Positions 25,770 to 34,128 of a stretch of 64,000 nt of DNA are shown piece after piece. The position numbers and the translations under genes are program-made. Origin of the DNA: Exiguobacterium sp. (GTDB taxonomy: Bacteria; Bacillota; Bacilli; Exiguobacteriales; Exiguobacteriaceae); the NCBI RefSeq assembly GCF_020832205.1, contig NZ_JAFIFD010000046.1, forward strand, positions 1 to 64,000. The letters are read 5' to 3'. Numbering within the stretch: the first letter of the stretch is position 1; each line of letters opens with the position of its first letter. The notes under the pieces were generated by a model, which was given only the letters and a program-made list of their open reading frames with translations, was not told the origin of the DNA and did not search any database.

Positions 25770-25801
25770 AAACATTATGAAATTCGGTCGTCTTCGGACA
25801 C

Positions 25802-25829
25802 ATCATACCAATAACAAATAAAAATTCAA
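25802..25829 (-). promoter_or_regulatory. Promoter of tenA operon
   Basis: TTGAAT (25824-25829), 16 bases, TATGAT (25802-25807), leftward, with TG one base before the -10 box. It lies about 33 bases upstream of the riboswitch. Confidence 0.55.
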
Positions 25830-25852
25830 ACCTTTTTATCTAGATTTCATTC

Positions 25853-25877
25853 GTTTGAGTAACGTTGGGCAGGGAAC
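25853..25877 (+). promoter_or_regulatory. Sigma-B-like promoter of channel gene
   Basis: GTTTGA (25853-25858), 13 bases, GGGAAC (25872-25877) match the sigma-B pattern with one mismatch in each box. It lies 37 bases before the potassium-channel start codon. Confidence 0.5.
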
Positions 25878-25914
25878 AGTTTCAGTGAAATCTCAAATGA
25901 TAGGAGCGATCAAC

Positions 25915-26313
25915 ATGAACACCATCTTACTGACGCTTGCCGTCTTATTCGTCGGACTGAACATATATACCTTCTTTCGACAAAAGACGTATCGGCAGAC
26001 CGCCTTTGACGGGCGTCTCTTCAGCCATCTGTTCGTCAGCTTGTCAGGCGTGATGCTTGGATTCGCCGCCATCTACTATGCGCTTTCTTTGGACGGTATC
26101 ATTCTCGTCACGTCGCTCGAATCGATGACCCCCGTCGAACCGTCCTGGCAGAACCTCATCTATTTTAGCGGTGTCACGCTCTTGTCGATCGGTTTCGGAG
26201 ACTTGTTGCCAGTCGGCCCGGCCCGTCTGTTCGCGCTCGTCGAGGCTGCCATCGGCATCTTGCTCCCGACAGCATTTTTCGTAAAGTCCGTATACAAAAA
26301 AGAAGAAGACTGA
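25915..26313 (+). CDS. Two-helix potassium channel-like protein
   Basis: Membrane protein of 132 residues with an extra N-terminal helix, then an outer helix (about 40-62), a pore loop and an inner helix (about 107-125). The pore loop reads TLLSIGFGDLLP; the GFGD filter is a known variant of the potassium-selective GYGD. No cytoplasmic RCK or nucleotide domain follows. The ATG at 25915 has TAGGAG upstream. Single gene with a sigma-B-like promoter; channel type is clear, ion selectivity is inferred. Confidence 0.82.
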   Translation: MNTILLTLAVLFVGLNIYTFFRQKTYRQTAFDGRLFSHLFVSLSGVMLGFAAIYYALSLDGIILVTSLESMTPVEPSWQNLIYFSGVTLLSIGFGDLLPVGPARLFALVEAAIGILLPTAFFVKSVYKKEED

Positions 26314-26326
26314 CAGGCAGTCTTCT
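26298..26326 (-). terminator. Terminator of 50-residue membrane protein gene
   Basis: AGAAGACTG (26304-26312) pairs with CAGTCTTCT (26318-26326); on the minus strand TTCTTTTTTG follows. It overlaps the ends of both convergent genes here. Confidence 0.7.
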
Positions 26327-26477
26327 AGCGTCCGGTAATGAGTAAATACATGTTAAATGCGACGAGGCCGAGCGGAAACAAAGCCACGACGATGATTGGC
26401 CACTTCTTCGTCCGGATGCCGACAAATAACAGTAAACTCCCTACTAGGAGCGCGATGAACGTCGTATACGGATTCAA
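26325..26477 (-). CDS. Small two-helix membrane protein, 50 residues
   Basis: Short gene starting with TTG at 26477, eight bases after AAGGGGG. The protein is two hydrophobic helices (FIALLVGSLLLFVGI and IIVVALFPLGLVAF) joined by RTKKWP. I know no function. Support for it being real: good ribosome site, a terminator at its end, and amino-acid content typical of a membrane protein rather than a shadow frame. Convergent with the channel gene. Confidence 0.65.
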   Translation of the reverse strand: MNPYTTFIALLVGSLLLFVGIRTKKWPIIVVALFPLGLVAFNMYLLITGR

Positions 26478-26525
26478 GCGTCATTCCCCCTTCTATACAA
26501 GGGGGTTTCCCGACTCGGCTAAAAC

Positions 26526-27365
26526 TTAATCGTTTGACTGCCAAAGCGTCGAAAAGCCGTCACGAATTTGATCGGCTTGTTCGTGTTTGTCGGGAAAGCG
26601 AGCCTGGTGCGCCACGCGGCGACTGACGTCTTGAAACTGTCGAACCGCCGCTTCAAACGCTCTCTCGAGCGCCGATGGGTCTGGGATCGTATACGTTTGC
26701 AAATAACCGGCCCAGTCATCGGTCGAGACGTAGTCTTTTAACCGATCGCCTGCTTTTCCTACGTTCACTGAAAAGTCCGTGGCAAACCCGACGTCCCACA
26801 TCAACATTTGTCGAAGCATCGTCCGCATAATTCCCAAGTGATCGAGCGCATACAACATCTGCCCGCGCCGAAGCCCTTTCACGACGTAGAGCGACACCCA
26901 CCAAAACTCGTTCCAACACTGGTCATACGCCCACCGTGTCGGACGGCGAATCCAATATGACTCATCTGTCGGAACCGGTGTCCCGGCCAGTCCGTCCCGA
27001 TCGAGCAAGACGAGGCTGAGGGAATCTTCGGCGATCGCATCCCCCACCTCATGAAGCGGACGGACGGTCAAGTCGATGCGATGCCCGTCCTCATATTGGA
27101 CGAGGAAAGCGAACCGGTCATAGACGAGACGTCCGGGTACTTCGTCGGGCGTTTGCATGATGAGCACCTTTCCGAAACGCCTTATCCATGAGCGGTCTTG
27201 CAAAAAGATCGATACGTCTCTCACGAAGCAAGTGACGTCGACGTCTTGATACGCGTCGGCCTCCACGTTCGGATTGACGAGCGATCCGTTCAAGACGAGG
27301 ACGCGGACGTTGTCATCCGCTTTTGACAGCTCGCACAACTGCTCGATCACGGCTTCCTGGTTCAT
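26526..27365 (-). CDS. Aminoglycoside 6-adenylyltransferase-like (AadK/AadE family)
   Basis: Protein of 279 residues, the length of ANT(6)-type streptomycin adenylyltransferases. The nucleotidyltransferase motif is present as LNGSLVNPN followed by YQDVDVTCFV, with the metal-binding Asp-x-Asp. Canonical enzymes read GSR where this has GSL, so activity may differ. The start overlaps the stop of the pentapeptide gene by four bases, so the two are co-translated. Intrinsic chromosomal members (AadK of B. subtilis) give low-level streptomycin resistance; here resistance is only inferred. Confidence 0.78.
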   Translation of the reverse strand: MNQEAVIEQLCELSKADDNVRVLVLNGSLVNPNVEADAYQDVDVTCFVRDVSIFLQDRSWIRRFGKVLIMQTPDEVPGRLVYDRFAFLVQYEDGHRIDLTVRPLHEVGDAIAEDSLSLVLLDRDGLAGTPVPTDESYWIRRPTRWAYDQCWNEFWWVSLYVVKGLRRGQMLYALDHLGIMRTMLRQMLMWDVGFATDFSVNVGKAGDRLKDYVSTDDWAGYLQTYTIPDPSALERAFEAAVRQFQDVSRRVAHQARFPDKHEQADQIRDGFSTLWQSND

Positions 27366-27964
27366 ACGACAATTGCCCCGAGCGAGCGCGCCACTTGAAC
27401 GGCCTGCATGACGTCTAGTTTCGTTTTCTTGAGCGTGACGTCCGAGAAATCAACCCCGTCCATCTGCGCACCACAAAAATCGGCAGCGGTGCAGTCGGCA
27501 TGTTGTAAGATAGCGCGCGACATCACGGCGTTCGTCCATGTCGACTCGCTCAAGTCGGCACCGTATAAGTCCCCTTCGATGAGACGGACGTTCGACCAGT
27601 CCATTTTCCGGAGCGGGACGTGACGCAAGTTCACGAACGACCAGTCCCCTCCTTGAACGGTTACTCCTTCGAACGTACAGCTTTCAAACGACGTACCTGT
27701 CATTTTGCATTGATCGAACTCGCTTAAAAATAAGTTCGCCCCGTTGAACTGACAGTTCAAGAACGAGCTGCCGCGATGGCGGGATGCGTTCCACTTCGAA
27801 TCAGTGAAGTCGCAGTCGATGAAACGGCATTGCTCCGTCTCGAACTCGGTCGCATCGATATACGTGAATCGGCAGTTCTCGAACGTCGTATGGGTAAGAA
27901 AGACGTCACGGAGCGTCTCGTCACGAAAATCTTCCCCTTCATATGTAGCGTGTGATTGAAACAT
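27362..27964 (-). CDS. Pentapeptide-repeat protein (Qnr-like size)
   Basis: Protein of 200 residues made almost entirely of A(D/N)LXX-type pentapeptides (for instance CRFIDCDFTDS, CQFNGANLFLSEF, DLYGADLSEST, ADFCGAQMDGVDF), which fold into a right-handed quadrilateral helix. Size and break pattern resemble Qnr/MfpA-like proteins that mimic DNA and protect gyrase, but many such proteins have other or no known roles. AAGGAGG precedes the ATG. First gene of an operon with an aminoglycoside-adenylyltransferase-like gene. Confidence 0.85.
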   Translation of the reverse strand: MFQSHATYEGEDFRDETLRDVFLTHTTFENCRFTYIDATEFETEQCRFIDCDFTDSKWNASRHRGSSFLNCQFNGANLFLSEFDQCKMTGTSFESCTFEGVTVQGGDWSFVNLRHVPLRKMDWSNVRLIEGDLYGADLSESTWTNAVMSRAILQHADCTAADFCGAQMDGVDFSDVTLKKTKLDVMQAVQVARSLGAIVV

Positions 27965-28018
27965 GAGGCGCCTCCTTAGCGTATACTAGAAAATAGTAAA
28001 AGAATGGGAGTGATAAGA

Positions 28019-28465
28019 ATGGATATCGTATTTCCGACCGAGCACGGTACGTTCAACTATCGCGTCGCTGGCATCTGGGTTCAAGACGGGCATTTGCTCG
28101 TTCACCGGAACGTGAACGATGACTTTTGGGCCCTCCCGGGTGGCCGGGTCGGCATCGGCGAAGAAGCCGAACTCGCCTTGACGCGGGAGTTGCAAGAAGA
28201 ACTCGACGCCACACTGACAGGAACGACGTTCGCTTTCGTCTCCGAAAATTTCTTCACGTATTTAGAGCGCACAGTCCATGAGATCGGCATGTATTTTTAT
28301 GTATCGGGTGACCTTCCGCTCCGGACCGGGGACTTTCACGGACCGGAAGGAGACCACTTGATTTATCGCTGGCAGCCGCTGCTTGAACTTCGGGATTTGA
28401 AACTGTTCCCTGAGACGCTCTACGCGTTGCCGCAATCACTGCCTCCACACTTTATCGACCGCTGA
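28019..28465 (+). CDS. NUDIX hydrolase
   Basis: Protein of 148 residues with a full Nudix box, GGRVGIGEEAELALTRELQEEL, at about 40-62, giving the magnesium-bound pyrophosphohydrolase site. Substrate (an NDP-X compound) cannot be told. ATG at 28019 is chosen because GGGAGTG lies seven bases upstream; the alternative 15 bases earlier has none. Divergent from the pentapeptide gene and convergent with a small membrane-protein gene one base away. Confidence 0.88.
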   Translation: MDIVFPTEHGTFNYRVAGIWVQDGHLLVHRNVNDDFWALPGGRVGIGEEAELALTRELQEELDATLTGTTFAFVSENFFTYLERTVHEIGMYFYVSGDLPLRTGDFHGPEGDHLIYRWQPLLELRDLKLFPETLYALPQSLPPHFIDR

Positions 28466-28466
28466 G

Positions 28467-28787
28467 TCAGTAACCACGTCTTGAATCTTGTCGTTTCTCA
28501 CGCCTGACGCCGCGCCATATATGTGTGACGAAGGCGAGGCTCGAAATCCCGCACGTCGCTAAACATAAGTAAGTCGTCACGGTGTCACCTCCGAGCGCAT
28601 ACGCGTCGACGATAAAACCTTCCGTCCCAAGCAAGATGACGCTCGTCCCGATGATCGTGACGACGAGAAAACCGAGACCGAACGTGTTCAATCGCTCCGT
28701 CCGCTGGAACGCCGTCACCGCGAACATGATGACGCTCAGACAGAATAAAAACCAAAAGACAAATCGGAAGTACGTGAACACGTCCAT
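28467..28787 (-). CDS. Small membrane protein, 106 residues
   Basis: Three predicted helices (about 5-25, 35-58, 68-88) and a basic tail WRGVRREKRQDSRRGY on what should be the cytoplasmic side. I do not recognise a family. AAGGGGTGAG precedes the ATG. It starts 13 bases after the HAD phosphatase gene and is probably in the same transcript. Its stop is one base from that of the convergent NUDIX gene. Confidence 0.72.
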   Translation of the reverse strand: MDVFTYFRFVFWFLFCLSVIMFAVTAFQRTERLNTFGLGFLVVTIIGTSVILLGTEGFIVDAYALGGDTVTTYLCLATCGISSLAFVTHIWRGVRREKRQDSRRGY

Positions 28788-28800
28788 ACGGACTCACCCC

Positions 28801-29478
28801 TTAAAGAATGGTTTTCAACTCGTTCAAGTCGCGAATCTCATACGTCGTCTCGACCGTCGCCGCTACTTCGTTCGGATTATACCAACATGTGTCCAGCCCA
28901 TACATCCGTCCGCCGGCAATGTCAGCCGTCAGCGAGTCACCGACGATCAGCCCGCGTTCGGGTGACACGTTCGGCACACGGTTAAACACGTAATCGAAGA
29001 ACGGTTTCATCGGCTTCTGTGAACCGGTCGCGTCGGAAACGAACACGTCCTTGAAATACGGGAGTAACCCCGAGGCTTCAAGCCGCTTGAACTGTGTCTC
29101 GGTTACACCGTTCGTGACGATGTAGAGCGGATACTGCTCACTCAAGCTTTGCACGAGTTCAAGCGCCCCATCGATGATGTGCACTCCTTCGTGCAAATGC
29201 TCCCGATAGCGCTGCTCGACGTCGTGTCCGTCGATTGCGATACCGAGCGTGTCGAACAATTGTGTATGGCGGCCGATCAAGACGTCGTCCCGCCCGACCT
29301 CGCCGCGTTCGAATGCGCGCCAAAGTCCGTTGTTAATCGTCACGTATTGTTGTTTCAGTTCGTCGGTCATTCGGACGTTGTGCGAAGCGAGCAGCTGCTC
29401 CAAGGCAACGTGCTCACTCCGCTTAAAGTCGAGCAACGTGTCATCGACGTCAAATAAAATTGCATCATATCGTTTCAT
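28801..29478 (-). CDS. HAD-family phosphatase, YjjG/YfnB type
   Basis: Soluble HAD hydrolase of 225 residues. Motif I is FDVDDTLLDF (Asp10 nucleophile, Asp12), motif II is IVTNG, motif III the Lys in SQKPMKPFF, and motif IV GLIVGDSLTADIAGG. An alpha-helical cap (about 18-90) fits the YjjG branch, which dephosphorylates non-canonical pyrimidine nucleotides. The exact substrate is inferred from family only. First gene of a two-gene unit with the small membrane protein. Confidence 0.9.
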   Translation of the reverse strand: MKRYDAILFDVDDTLLDFKRSEHVALEQLLASHNVRMTDELKQQYVTINNGLWRAFERGEVGRDDVLIGRHTQLFDTLGIAIDGHDVEQRYREHLHEGVHIIDGALELVQSLSEQYPLYIVTNGVTETQFKRLEASGLLPYFKDVFVSDATGSQKPMKPFFDYVFNRVPNVSPERGLIVGDSLTADIAGGRMYGLDTCWYNPNEVAATVETTYEIRDLNELKTIL

Positions 29479-29549
29479 ATTCTTTATTACCCCTCTCTGT
29501 CTTTAATGTACAGGAACACACATCGAAGTTCAAAAAAGGAGCGAACCAT

Positions 29550-30392
29550 ATGCCGAAAAAGCCAATCACCAACCTCGCGTATTCCGATAAAGAACTCGCA
29601 TCGTTTTTTTACTTAGCCGATGAGACATTCGGTATCGACTTTCGCGAGTGGTACAATGCTGGCGAATGGACTGACCGCTATCGCTGTTATTCATTCACGT
29701 TCTATCGAAATGTCATCTCGAACGTCGGGATGAGCCGGATGACAGTGATGACGGACGGAACTGCTCGCGAGGCGTACCAAATCGGGACGGTTATGACGGA
29801 TGAGATCAGACAAGGACAAGGACTCGCCACCCGCATCTTCAAGCACTTGTTCAAGCAACATGATACGGATGGGTTACCTTATTTTTTAGCTTGCGACGAA
29901 ATCGTCGAACCGTTTTACGAGAAACAAGGGTTCACCGCCCAATCCGAACCGGAGCTGTTCATTTCCGTGTCAGGGGCGGCACCCCCGCTCGAACACGTCC
30001 GTGTCGATGCCGAACAGTGGCGTCGTTTCAAACTCGAGTCGCTCCCGTATTCACCGCGGCTGTACACAAAGGACGACATGCACATTTGGATGTTCCATTA
30101 CTATCAAGGGATGGACGAGGACGTATATCGTTTCGATGACGTCCATGTCATTTATATGATTGAGCGCTCGCGCTTAAATCTGTACGCCGTGCTGTCGCCG
30201 CGGCCTGTCGACATGCGTGACGTCGTGGCACGGCTCTCCTTTGAAGGAATCACGGAAATCGTCTTTAAATTCACGCCCGATCTTGACGGTGTGGAACAAC
30301 GTCCGTCCCGTGACGGTCAATGGATGTTTCGTATGAACGATGGACAGCTTTTCCCGGAAGGTTGTCGCTTCCCTTATTTGTCGAAAGCATGA
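29550..30392 (+). CDS. GNAT acetyltransferase, 280 residues
   Basis: Two-part protein. The N-terminal half is a GNAT domain with DEIRQGQGLATRIFKHLF as acetyl-CoA loop and EPFYEKQGF as the late motif. The second half (about 165-280) is an extra domain I cannot name, rich in aromatic residues. ATG at 29550 follows AAAGGAG; upstream in-frame codons would reach into the divergent HAD gene. Substrate unknown. Confidence 0.82.
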   Translation: MPKKPITNLAYSDKELASFFYLADETFGIDFREWYNAGEWTDRYRCYSFTFYRNVISNVGMSRMTVMTDGTAREAYQIGTVMTDEIRQGQGLATRIFKHLFKQHDTDGLPYFLACDEIVEPFYEKQGFTAQSEPELFISVSGAAPPLEHVRVDAEQWRRFKLESLPYSPRLYTKDDMHIWMFHYYQGMDEDVYRFDDVHVIYMIERSRLNLYAVLSPRPVDMRDVVARLSFEGITEIVFKFTPDLDGVEQRPSRDGQWMFRMNDGQLFPEGCRFPYLSKA

Positions 30393-30421
30393 AAACACTC
30401 GCCTCAAGGGCGAGTATTTTC
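30391..30421. terminator. Bidirectional terminator
   Basis: GAAAACACTCGCC and GGGCGAGTATTTTC pair around CAA, with A and T tracts on both arms, between the convergent GNAT and esterase genes. Both stop codons touch it. Confidence 0.8.
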
Positions 30422-31351
30422 ATGTGTGAATGCATCTCGTAACGCGCGGGCTGCCTCTTTCACGGCCCGTTTTGCTTCTGGCACGTAAAAGTAATAGTTC
30501 GCAAACCCGTGAATCAATCCGGCATAGTTCTTATAGTCAACGGGGACACCGAGGCTGACGAGCTTGTTCGCATACGCCCGCCCGAGGTCCCGAAGCGGAT
30601 CGTACTCGGCCGTGAGGAGAGTCGTCGACGGCAGCTTCTCTAAATACGGGGAGAAAATCGGTGACGCATATGGATCCGTCAACTCTTTCTCGTCATTAAA
30701 ATACTGATGTTGGAACCACCGAATCAACCCTTCATCGAGCAAGTAGCCGTTCGCATACTCGATCAAGGACAGCGGTAAATTTTCCTCCGTCCCGGTGACC
30801 GGGTAGAACAAGAGCTGATGCGTGACGGCCGGGCCGCCCCGCTCAAGCGCGATCAAGGCGCTCACTGTTGCGAGCGTACCGCCGGCGCTGTCGCCTCCGA
30901 CGGCGAGACGTGAGGCGTCCACCCGAAGTGTTTCCGAATGCTCGGCGACCCAAGCGAGCGCGTCATACGCATCTTCGACGGCAGCCGGGAACTTGTGCTC
31001 CGGAGCAAGACGATAGCCGACAGAGATGACCGTGCAATCCGCCTCGTTCGCGAGCGTCCGGCAAATCGCATCGTGCGTATCCAGACTCCCCGTGACATAC
31101 CCGCCTCCATGGTAATAAACGAGCGTTGGCGCGATTGAATCGTTTGCCCGATAAATCCGGGCCGGGATCGATCGTCCATTAAGCGCCATCTCAAGATTCT
31201 CCACGTCATGCACACGCTCTTTATGTTGAAATCGGGTCATCATCGCGTCTTCTTGTCGTCTCAATTCGAACGGATCCAATCGATCGTACGTCGTCGGTAA
31301 ATCATTTTGAAGCTGGTTCAAATAAAATTGAATCGTCGGATTGACTGGCAA
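30404..31351 (-). CDS. Alpha/beta-hydrolase esterase (HSL family)
   Basis: Carboxylesterase of 315 residues in the hormone-sensitive-lipase family. The oxyanion motif YYHGGGYVTGS, nucleophile elbow GGDSAGGTLA, catalytic Asp in AEYDPLRD and His in GLIHGFANYY are all visible. No signal peptide, so cytoplasmic. The start is TTG at 31351, seven bases after AAGGG. Acts on short-chain esters as a class; the natural substrate is unknown. Confidence 0.9.
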   Translation of the reverse strand: MPVNPTIQFYLNQLQNDLPTTYDRLDPFELRRQEDAMMTRFQHKERVHDVENLEMALNGRSIPARIYRANDSIAPTLVYYHGGGYVTGSLDTHDAICRTLANEADCTVISVGYRLAPEHKFPAAVEDAYDALAWVAEHSETLRVDASRLAVGGDSAGGTLATVSALIALERGGPAVTHQLLFYPVTGTEENLPLSLIEYANGYLLDEGLIRWFQHQYFNDEKELTDPYASPIFSPYLEKLPSTTLLTAEYDPLRDLGRAYANKLVSLGVPVDYKNYAGLIHGFANYYFYVPEAKRAVKEAARALRDAFTHENTRP

Positions 31352-31534
31352 TGGGAATCCCTTCTTTCTCTATTGGCTTTCAGTTGCCTATTCCCACCGT
31401 TGCCTTCCTCTAAGCAGACATATCTGCTCGCCGCCATAGCGACCTTTATGGTTACTTTTCCGACGAAATCGCGCCCCCCATTGTTATATGTTTGTTCCTT
31501 CTTTCCGATCAGTTTCCCGTTTACCCATCAAAAG

Positions 31535-31559
31535 GTTTATTTTTTCAAATCAGGTGAAT
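31535..31559 (+). promoter_or_regulatory. Weak sigma-B-like promoter of aldehyde dehydrogenase
   Basis: GTTTAT (31535-31540), 12 bases, GGTGAA (31553-31558). The -35 is good, the -10 has two mismatches. The rest of 31352-31598 holds nothing I can identify. Confidence 0.3.
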
Positions 31560-31598
31560 ACTTCTTAAGGTGAAGCAAAAAGAAAAAGGAGTGTTGTT

Positions 31599-33056
31599 AT
31601 GCATACCGATTTTACAAAGATGTACATCGACGGGCAGTGGGTCGAAGGCTCGAGCGACAAGTCAATCGACAATGTCAACCCGTTCACGGACGAGACGTTG
31701 TTCTCGATTCGCTCGGCCGATGAGAGCGATTTAGACAACGCCTACCGCACAGCCAAAGAAGCGCAAAGTGAATGGGCCTCCATGTTGCCGCAAGACCGGC
31801 GCGCCTTGATCGAGCGTTTCGCGGAACTGACGCTCGAACATAAAGAAGACATCATCGACTGGCTCGTCAAAGAGTCGGGCAGTACGCGCATTAAAGCGGA
31901 AGGTGAATTTTTAGCCTCGATGGCGATCATTAAAGAAGCGGCGACGTTCCCGTTCAGGATGGACGGGCTCATCAAGCCGTCGATCGTCCCGCATAAAGAG
32001 AACCGGGTGTATCGCAAACCGCTCGGCGTTATCGGAGTCATCAGCCCGTGGAACTTCCCGTTCCATCTCGACGTCCGCTCGATCGTCTCGGCGCTCGCGC
32101 CAGGCAATACGGTCGTCGTCAAACCGGCGACCGCGACACCGGTTACGGGCGGTCTCCTCTTCGCTTCATTATTTGAAGAGGCGGGTCTTCCGAAAGGCGT
32201 GTTGAACGTGATCGTCGGCCGCGGCTCGGAGATTGGCGACGCCATCGTCGAGCATCCGATTCCGAAACTCATCTCGTTCACCGGGTCGACCGAGGTCGGA
32301 AAAGGAATTGCCGAGAAGGCCGGTCGCATGTTGAAAAAGACCGCGCTCGAACTCGGGGGCAACAACGTCTTCGTCGTGCTAGATGATGCCGACATCGACC
32401 GCGCCGTCGAATCGGCCGTCTACTCGAAGTTCTACCATCAAGGTCAAATCTGTATGTCGACGAACCGGATTCTCGTCGCCGAGTCGGTTCACGACGCCTT
32501 CCTCGAAAAATTTGTCGAGCGGGTCAAAGCCTTGAAATTTGGTAATCCGAACGAGCCGGACACGCAAGTCGGTCCGCTCATCGACCACGACCAAGTCGAG
32601 CGCATCCTCGACCAAATCGATCAGACGGTCGAGGCCGGGGCGACGCTCCAAACTGGCGGCAATGCCGACGGAAACGTGCTCGAACCGACCGTCGTGAGCG
32701 GTGTCACGAACGACATGCCACTCGCGAAAAATGAGATTTTCGGACCGGTCGCCGTCATCTTGTCGTTCAAAGACGATGCCGAGGCGCTCCAAATCTCGAA
32801 CGAACTCCCGTACGGACTGAGCGGTGCCGTCCACGGCTCGATCTATCGCGCGACCGAGTTCGCCCGCCAAGTCGAGACGGGGATGATTCACGTCAACGAC
32901 CAATCGGTGAACGATGAGCCGCATTTGCCGTTCGGGGGCGAGAAAGACTCAGGGCTCGGCCGTTTCAACGGTGAATGGGTGCTCGAGGAGTTCACGACGC
33001 TCCAATGGGTCTCTGTCATGCATGAACGCCGTGAATACAAACCGTTCTTCTCTTAA
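31599..33056 (+). CDS. NAD(P)-dependent aldehyde dehydrogenase (AldY-like)
   Basis: Enzyme of 485 residues. The general base lies in LELGGNNVF, the catalytic cysteine in HQGQICMST, and the cofactor loop is SPWNFPFHLDVRS with SFTGSTEVGKGIAEKAG. It resembles AldY/vanillin-type dehydrogenases more than GabD or betaine aldehyde dehydrogenase. AAAGGAG precedes the ATG. Monocistronic, closed by a strong terminator. Likely detoxifies aldehydes; substrate inferred only. Confidence 0.92.
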   Translation: MHTDFTKMYIDGQWVEGSSDKSIDNVNPFTDETLFSIRSADESDLDNAYRTAKEAQSEWASMLPQDRRALIERFAELTLEHKEDIIDWLVKESGSTRIKAEGEFLASMAIIKEAATFPFRMDGLIKPSIVPHKENRVYRKPLGVIGVISPWNFPFHLDVRSIVSALAPGNTVVVKPATATPVTGGLLFASLFEEAGLPKGVLNVIVGRGSEIGDAIVEHPIPKLISFTGSTEVGKGIAEKAGRMLKKTALELGGNNVFVVLDDADIDRAVESAVYSKFYHQGQICMSTNRILVAESVHDAFLEKFVERVKALKFGNPNEPDTQVGPLIDHDQVERILDQIDQTVEAGATLQTGGNADGNVLEPTVVSGVTNDMPLAKNEIFGPVAVILSFKDDAEALQISNELPYGLSGAVHGSIYRATEFARQVETGMIHVNDQSVNDEPHLPFGGEKDSGLGRFNGEWVLEEFTTLQWVSVMHERREYKPFFS

Positions 33057-33058
33057 GC

Positions 33059-33097
33059 AAAAAGCTGTTTCGGTCCACGGACCGAAACAGCTTTTTT
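33059..33097. terminator. Bidirectional terminator
   Basis: AAAAGCTGTTTCGGTCC pairs with GGACCGAAACAGCTTTTTT over a two-base loop. It serves both the aldehyde dehydrogenase and the convergent yjdM gene. Confidence 0.92.
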
Positions 33098-33434
33098 ATA
33101 GTTTTTTGACGAATTCCGACTTCAGTTTCATCGCGCCGAACCCTTCGATTTTGCAATCGATATCGTGGTCGCCTTCGACAAGACGGATGCCCTTCACTTT
33201 CGTACCTTGTTTGACGACGAGCGACGTCCCTTTCACTTTCAAGTCTTTGATGACCGTGACCGTGTCTCCGTCTCGGAGCACGTTCCCGTTCGCGTCTTTC
33301 ACTTCAGCGTCTGCTTCGGCTTCGGCCGCCTCAGTCGGTGACCATTCGTAGGCGCATTCCGGGCAGACGAGTAAAGCACCGTCTTCATATACATACGTGG
33401 ACTGGCATTTCGGGCAATTCGGTAGTTCTGTCAT
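33096..33434 (-). CDS. yjdM: YjdM/PhnA-type zinc-ribbon protein
   Basis: Protein of 112 residues: an N-terminal zinc ribbon with CPKC and CPEC (about 7-28), then the conserved PhnA domain ([25 protein letters not shown] split as seen in E. coli YjdM, ending [10 protein letters not shown]). Formerly called PhnA because of proximity to phosphonate genes in E. coli; true function unknown. GGAGG precedes the ATG. No phosphonate genes are nearby. Confidence 0.93.
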   Translation of the reverse strand: MTELPNCPKCQSTYVYEDGALLVCPECAYEWSPTEAAEAEADAEVKDANGNVLRDGDTVTVIKDLKVKGTSLVVKQGTKVKGIRLVEGDHDIDCKIEGFGAMKLKSEFVKKL

Positions 33435-33500
33435 CTTGCATCCTCCATTCGCTTCTCTGTCGCCAGTATAACGTATTTTCGGGATGCCGACATCTGCCCA

Positions 33501-34013
33501 TCACCCTTCCTGCGGGGTGTCCGGGCCTTCCAAAGTTAACTGATAGAACGACAAATCGAGCCACTTGCCGAATTTGTAACCGGCTTGCTTGATCGTGCCC
33601 GAGTGGACGAAGCCGACTTTTTCGTGCGCCCGGATGCTCGTCACGTTCGACGCATCGATGCCCCCGATGACCGTCTTATACTCCTGCACTTCGGCGAGCC
33701 GGACGATTTCACGCAACAATTTATTGCCAATCCCTTTTCCGCGATACCCTGGATGGACGTAAACGGAATGTTCAACCGTGTATTTGTAAGCCGGCCATGG
33801 ACGAAACGGACCGAACGTGGCAAACCCCATGACGACGTCTCCTTCTTCCCAAACGATCATCGGGAATGCTTGGGCTTTCTTGTCTTCATACCACTCGACC
33901 CGGTTTTGAAGCGTGACCGGTTCGTAATGGTACACGGCAGTACTGTTGACGATGGCATCGTTATATATATGTAAGACGGCTTGAAGGTCGTCACGACGGC
34001 AATTTCGAATCAT
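33501..34013 (-). CDS. GNAT N-acetyltransferase, phosphinothricin/MsnO type
   Basis: Protein of 170 residues closely fitting the Pat/YwnH group: AYKYTVEHSVYVHPGYRGKG, IGGIDASNVTSIRAHEKVGF and the C-terminal GYKFGKWLDLSF. Members acetylate phosphinothricin, methionine sulfone or sulfoximine; the native substrate is usually an amino-acid analogue. Starts ATG at 34013, with GGTGGATG just before it. Monocistronic. Confidence 0.9.
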   Translation of the reverse strand: MIRNCRRDDLQAVLHIYNDAIVNSTAVYHYEPVTLQNRVEWYEDKKAQAFPMIVWEEGDVVMGFATFGPFRPWPAYKYTVEHSVYVHPGYRGKGIGNKLLREIVRLAEVQEYKTVIGGIDASNVTSIRAHEKVGFVHSGTIKQAGYKFGKWLDLSFYQLTLEGPDTPQEG

Positions 34014-34092
34014 ACATCCACCACTTTCATGAGTTTTTCTTCATTATACGTATCCTAATCGCAAAACACACGCGGCGACGCGCGCTTCCATT

Positions 34093-34119
34093 AAAAAAGG
34101 TCAGTCGCATCGACTGACC
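34093..34119 (-). terminator. Terminator of Cys-rich gene
   Basis: GGTCAGTCG pairs with CGACTGACC around three bases; six T follow leftward. Confidence 0.9.
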
Positions 34120-34128
34120 GTACGTTGC

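Noticed and set aside
26526-27365. Acquired antibiotic-resistance cassette
   Set aside because: No insertion sequence, integron site or repeats flank the adenylyltransferase and pentapeptide genes, and base use is like that of the neighbours.
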